DNA of 6,692 bases from Clostridia bacterium. Its GTDB lineage: Bacteria; Bacillota_E; SLMV01; PUMD01. The stretch is taken from the NCBI GenBank assembly GCA_003563755.1, contig PWUB01000015.1, positions 1-6,692 of the forward strand, in the 5' to 3' direction. The translations under genes were made by a program, and so were the position numbers. Below, in pieces: positions 6,646 to 6,692 of the stretch (positions within the stretch are counted from its first letter, which is position 1; the number at the start of each line of letters is the position of its first letter). The notes below the pieces were generated by a model, which had not been told where the DNA came from, did not search any database, and saw nothing but the letters and a program-made list of their open reading frames with translations.

Positions 6646-6692
6646 GGCACTCCTTCCCTTGCGCGAGGGCTGCAGTTATACTTGAGAGAGTA

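Noticed and set aside
6651..6692. Possible hairpin (CCCTTGCGCGAGGG) and a TATACT -10-like box after the kinase
   Set aside because: The stem is only four to five pairs with no T-tract, and the box has no acceptable -35. The window ends too soon to judge either.

Overview
The window looks like ordinary chromosome from a GC-rich bacterium. GTG/TTG starts, strong GGAGGTG-type ribosome binding sites, and an FtsH and an HD-containing tRNA nucleotidyltransferase of Bacillota-like character suggest a high-GC Bacillota (clostridial or allied) lineage. That placement is an inference from protein flavour, not from a marker search. I see no mobile element, CRISPR array, tRNA, rRNA or phage gene.

Layout, left to right. 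(1) Bases 1-1898 (+): ftsH, the membrane-bound AAA+ zinc protease, cut at its 5' end by the window edge. The reading frame is open back to base 3, so the GTG at 48 is internal. (2) Bases 1899-1978: a short gap with a perfect 8-bp hairpin that probably terminates ftsH and lies directly before the ribosome binding site of the next gene. (3) Bases 1979-3421 (+): cca, a class II CCA tRNA nucleotidyltransferase with an HD phosphohydrolase domain. (4) Bases 3416-3868 (-): a small zinc-dependent nucleoside/nucleobase deaminase, converging on cca with a 6-base overlap. (5) Bases 3913-4431 (-): a GrpB/UPF0157 protein with a nucleotidyltransferase-like fold, just upstream of the deaminase and probably co-transcribed with it. 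(6) Bases 4432-4803: a gene-free divergent regulatory region with a hexamer direct repeat near grpB, an inverted repeat, an extended -10 promoter and a strong ribosome binding site for the next gene. (7) Bases 4804-6645 (+): a membrane sensor histidine kinase (periplasmic sensor, HAMP, PAS, HisKA, HATPase). (8) Bases 6646-6692: a short tail with nothing firmly identifiable.

Functionally these are separate jobs. FtsH handles membrane and cytosolic protein quality control, Cca repairs tRNA 3' ends, the GrpB-deaminase pair is probably a small nucleotide-related operon of unknown substrate, and the kinase is one half of a two-component system whose response regulator is not in view. I did not find a convincing undescribed multi-gene system. 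The least explained items are the GrpB-deaminase pair, the cysteine-bearing FtsH tail and the structured divergent intergenic region.
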